Source of the DNA: Vibrio madracius
GTDB taxonomy: Bacteria > Pseudomonadota > Gammaproteobacteria > Enterobacterales > Vibrionaceae
Assembly (NCBI GenBank): GCA_000695745.1
Contig: ASHK01000809.1
Span: 1 to 8,396, forward strand
Direction: 5' to 3'
DNA length: 8,396 bases
The notes below the pieces were generated by a model. That model was not told where the DNA came from, searched no databases, and worked only from the letters and a program-made list of their open reading frames with translations. Shown here piece after piece: positions 6,817 to 8,396 of this stretch. The position numbers and the translations under genes are program-made. The stretch's first letter is position 1. Each line of letters starts with the position of its first letter.

Positions 6817-7766
6817 ATGAGTGAAATTAGAACTAAAGTCCAATTTGTCGATATCGACGACGATATGGCTGGTCAGCGCATTGATAACTTTTTGCGCAAC
6901 CAATTAAAAAACATCCCCAAGAGTGTTGTGTACCGAATTGTGCGCAAGGGTGAAGTTCGCGTAAATAAAAAACGTGTAAAGGCAGAGTATAAGCTTCAAG
7001 CAGGTGATAGTGTGCGTATTCCTCCTGTTACCCTAGAAGAGAAGCAAGAAGACACGCCAATCAGTACAAAATTGAATAAGGTAGCGGAGCTAGAGTCACA
7101 AATTATCTATGAAGATGACCATCTGCTGATCTTAAACAAGCCGTCAGGTATCGCGGTGCATGGTGGCAGTGGTCTTAAGTTTGGGGCGATCGAGGCATTG
7201 AGAGCGCTGCGCCCGCAAGCTTCGGTTTTTAGTAGTTAGTGCATCGGATAGATCGTGATACCTCTGGTATTCTTTTAGTCGCGAAGAAGCGCTCGGCGTT
7301 ACGTCACTTGCAAGCTCAATTTCGTGAGAAGACGGTACAGAAGTATTACTATGCTCTGGTCATGGGCAAATGGAAACCTAGCTGTCGCGTGGTGAAAGCA
7401 CCGTTGTTAAAAAATGAAGTGAACAGTATCGTTAGAGTCAACCCTAATGGAAAACCTTCAGAGACGCGCTTTAAGGTAATCGAGTCGTTCGAACAAGCGA
7501 CGCTGCTTCAAGCAAGTCCTATTACCGGACGCACGCACCAAATTCGCGTCCACACACAATACACGGGTCACCCAATTGCCTGGGATGACCGTTATGGCGA
7601 TCGTCGATTTGATGCGTACACGGCCAAAGTTGGTCTCGATCGTTTGTTCCTGCATGCTGCAAACATTATTTTCACGCACCCAGCAAGCGATGAGAAAATG
7701 GAAATCCACGCAGAGATGGAGCCAAAATTGCAGCAGGTACTTAAGAAGCTTAAAGCGACAGTTTAA
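6817..7766 (+). CDS. rluC: 23S rRNA pseudouridine synthase RluC, frameshifted before the catalytic motif
   Basis: RluA-family pseudouridine synthase; RluC modifies 23S rRNA positions 955, 2504 and 2580 (E. coli numbering). An S4 RNA-binding domain covers about residues 18-80 (GQRIDNFLRNQLK, RIVRKGEVRVNKKRVK). The synthase domain follows (IIYEDDHLLILNKPSGIAVHGGSG), with the catalytic loop HRIDRDTSG (Asp about 145) and the later GRTHQIRVHTQY and DDRYGD blocks. As read, the first frame ends at 7239 in a foreign ASVFSS, and the catalytic loop sits in another frame. Deleting one T of 7221-7222 and T7233 restores QARFLELVHRIDRD and a 315-aa protein of normal length. It is divergent from rne and convergent with yceF, as in E. 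coli. The start matches the family, although no ribosome binding site precedes it. The call is certain; the break is probably a sequencing error. Confidence 0.95.
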
Positions 7767-7781
7767 TAACCGACGTTTAAC

Positions 7782-7817
7782 AGAGCGGAGTGTATCGACC
7801 AAGATACGTTCCGCTTT
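7782..7817 (+). terminator. Probable terminator of rluC
   Basis: A 15-bp stem, counting three G-U pairs, runs from 7782-7796 (agagcggagtgtatc) to 7803-7817 (gatacgttccgcttta begins the right arm) with a 6-nt loop, and is followed by atcgtttat. The G-U pairs become A-C mismatches on the other strand, so it should act mainly on the plus-strand rluC transcript, not on yceF. The tail is only modestly T-rich. Confidence 0.5.
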
Positions 7818-7838
7818 ATCGTTTATGGCCTTTGATTC

Positions 7839-8396
7839 TTAAGCAAGTGGCGAGACGCCCTGTTTCTCAAGTAGTGTGACTAAATCAATGAGCGGAGGCC
7901 GACTAGGGTATTCGGATCTTTGCCATCAAGTTGGCTAAACAGTGTGATGCCGAGGCCTTCACTCTTAAAGCTTCCAGCGCAGTAAAACGGTTCTTCCATA
8001 TCAACGTAACGCTCAATTTGGGCAGTGGTAAGCTCACGGAAAGTGACGTCAAAGGTATCGACAATGGTTTCCGATTGTTGAGTTGTGGTGTTGTAAAGGG
8101 CAAGGCCAGTATAGAAACGAATCGTTTTGCCGCTCTGTTGCTGAAGTTGGTGTATGGCATTGTTGCGATTCAATGGTTTGCCGATGATCGTATCGTCAAT
8201 GACGCAAACCTGATCGCTGCCAATAATGATGGCATCTTTCTCCTGTTGTAACGCAGTTGCTTTTTCTAACGCTAAGCGCTGGACGAGCTGTGTTGCTGTT
8301 TCGTGCGCTTGTGCTGTTTCTTCAACGTTTGGTGCGATAGCTTCAAACTCCAGACCTAATTTGGATAAAAGCTCCGCACGGTACGGAGACGTTGAA
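7839..8396 (-). CDS. yceF: Maf/YceF nucleoside triphosphate pyrophosphatase, 5' end beyond the window, frameshifted near the C terminus
   Basis: Cytoplasmic Maf-family house-cleaning pyrophosphatase. The YceF branch hydrolyses 7-methyl-GTP to the monophosphate in E. coli. The frame is open from the right edge, starting within the STSPYR motif, so only about the first ten residues are missing. The conserved blocks, in order, are STSPYR, NVEET (VDET in E. coli YceF), IIIGSDQVCVID with the catalytic Asp, GKP, FYTGLALY, and CAGSFKSEGLGITLF followed by DPNTLVGL. As read, it stops at 7880 after GLRSLI. Restoring one G to the GG at 7894-7895 gives GLPLIDLVTLLEKQGVSPLA and a stop at 7839-7841, as in homologues. 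It converges with rluC. In E. coli the next genes are yceD and rpmF, which I would expect just beyond the right edge. Confidence 0.93.

Noticed and set aside
7219..7241. Programmed ribosomal frameshift in rluC
   Set aside because: No slippery heptamer is present, and the receiving frame has two TAG codons immediately before the needed entry point.
7239..7766. Separate 175-aa pseudouridine synthase
   Set aside because: It is the second half of rluC; with the first half it makes one normal-length protein.
7931..8251. Plus-strand 106-aa frame opposite yceF
   Set aside because: It is an antisense shadow of a clearly conserved Maf-family gene.
1..8396. New defence, mobile or toxin-antitoxin system
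   Set aside because: All coding space is filled by known housekeeping families in their usual order. There are no transposases, integrases, direct-repeat arrays or paired small genes.

Overview
The window looks like chromosomal DNA of a Vibrio or a close relative in the Vibrionaceae. The RNase E catalytic half is nearly colinear with the E. coli protein. The order rne (minus), rluC (plus), yceF/maf (minus) is the one known from E. coli and other gammaproteobacteria. A DUF2989-type lipoprotein, a YeaC-type small protein and a SulP transporter lie beside it. This is ordinary core-genome territory. I see no mobile element, CRISPR array, tRNA or rRNA.

Layout: 15-44, terminator of the first gene. 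66-885 (minus), DUF2989-like lipoprotein. 886-1026, divergent promoter region. 1027-1312 (plus), yeaC. 1313-1337, shared bidirectional terminator. 1352-2909 (minus), SulP anion transporter with a C-terminal STAS domain. 2910-3187, upstream region of the transporter. 3188-3213, rne terminator, a 26-bp perfect palindrome. 3234-6198 (minus), rne. 6199-6816, long rne leader plus divergent rne and rluC promoters. 6817-7766 (plus), rluC. 7782-7817, rluC terminator. 7839-8396 (minus), yceF/maf, cut by the right edge.

The dominant unusual signal is that all six protein genes carry at least one length change that breaks the reading frame. In each case the homologous continuation resumes in another frame within a few bases. 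I count about ten events in 8.4 kb. Several are single-base losses or gains in short homopolymers (AAAA, CCC, GG, AA). Correcting them restores normal family lengths: DUF2989 about 272 aa, YeaC 94, SulP 519, RNase E 987, RluC 315. Such damage across unrelated housekeeping genes, including the usually essential rne, points to indel errors in the read or assembly more than to real gene decay. Annotate these loci as whole genes, not as the short fragments that naive ORF calling gives.

Functionally, rne, rluC and yceF are three separately transcribed genes of RNA and nucleotide metabolism: mRNA decay and rRNA/tRNA processing, 23S rRNA pseudouridylation, and modified-NTP hydrolysis. The rne leader is about 340 nt and has several hairpins, as expected if RNase E autoregulates its own mRNA. 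The rluC start codon lies 6 bases after an extended -10 box, which suggests a leaderless transcript. I found no convincing new multi-gene system.
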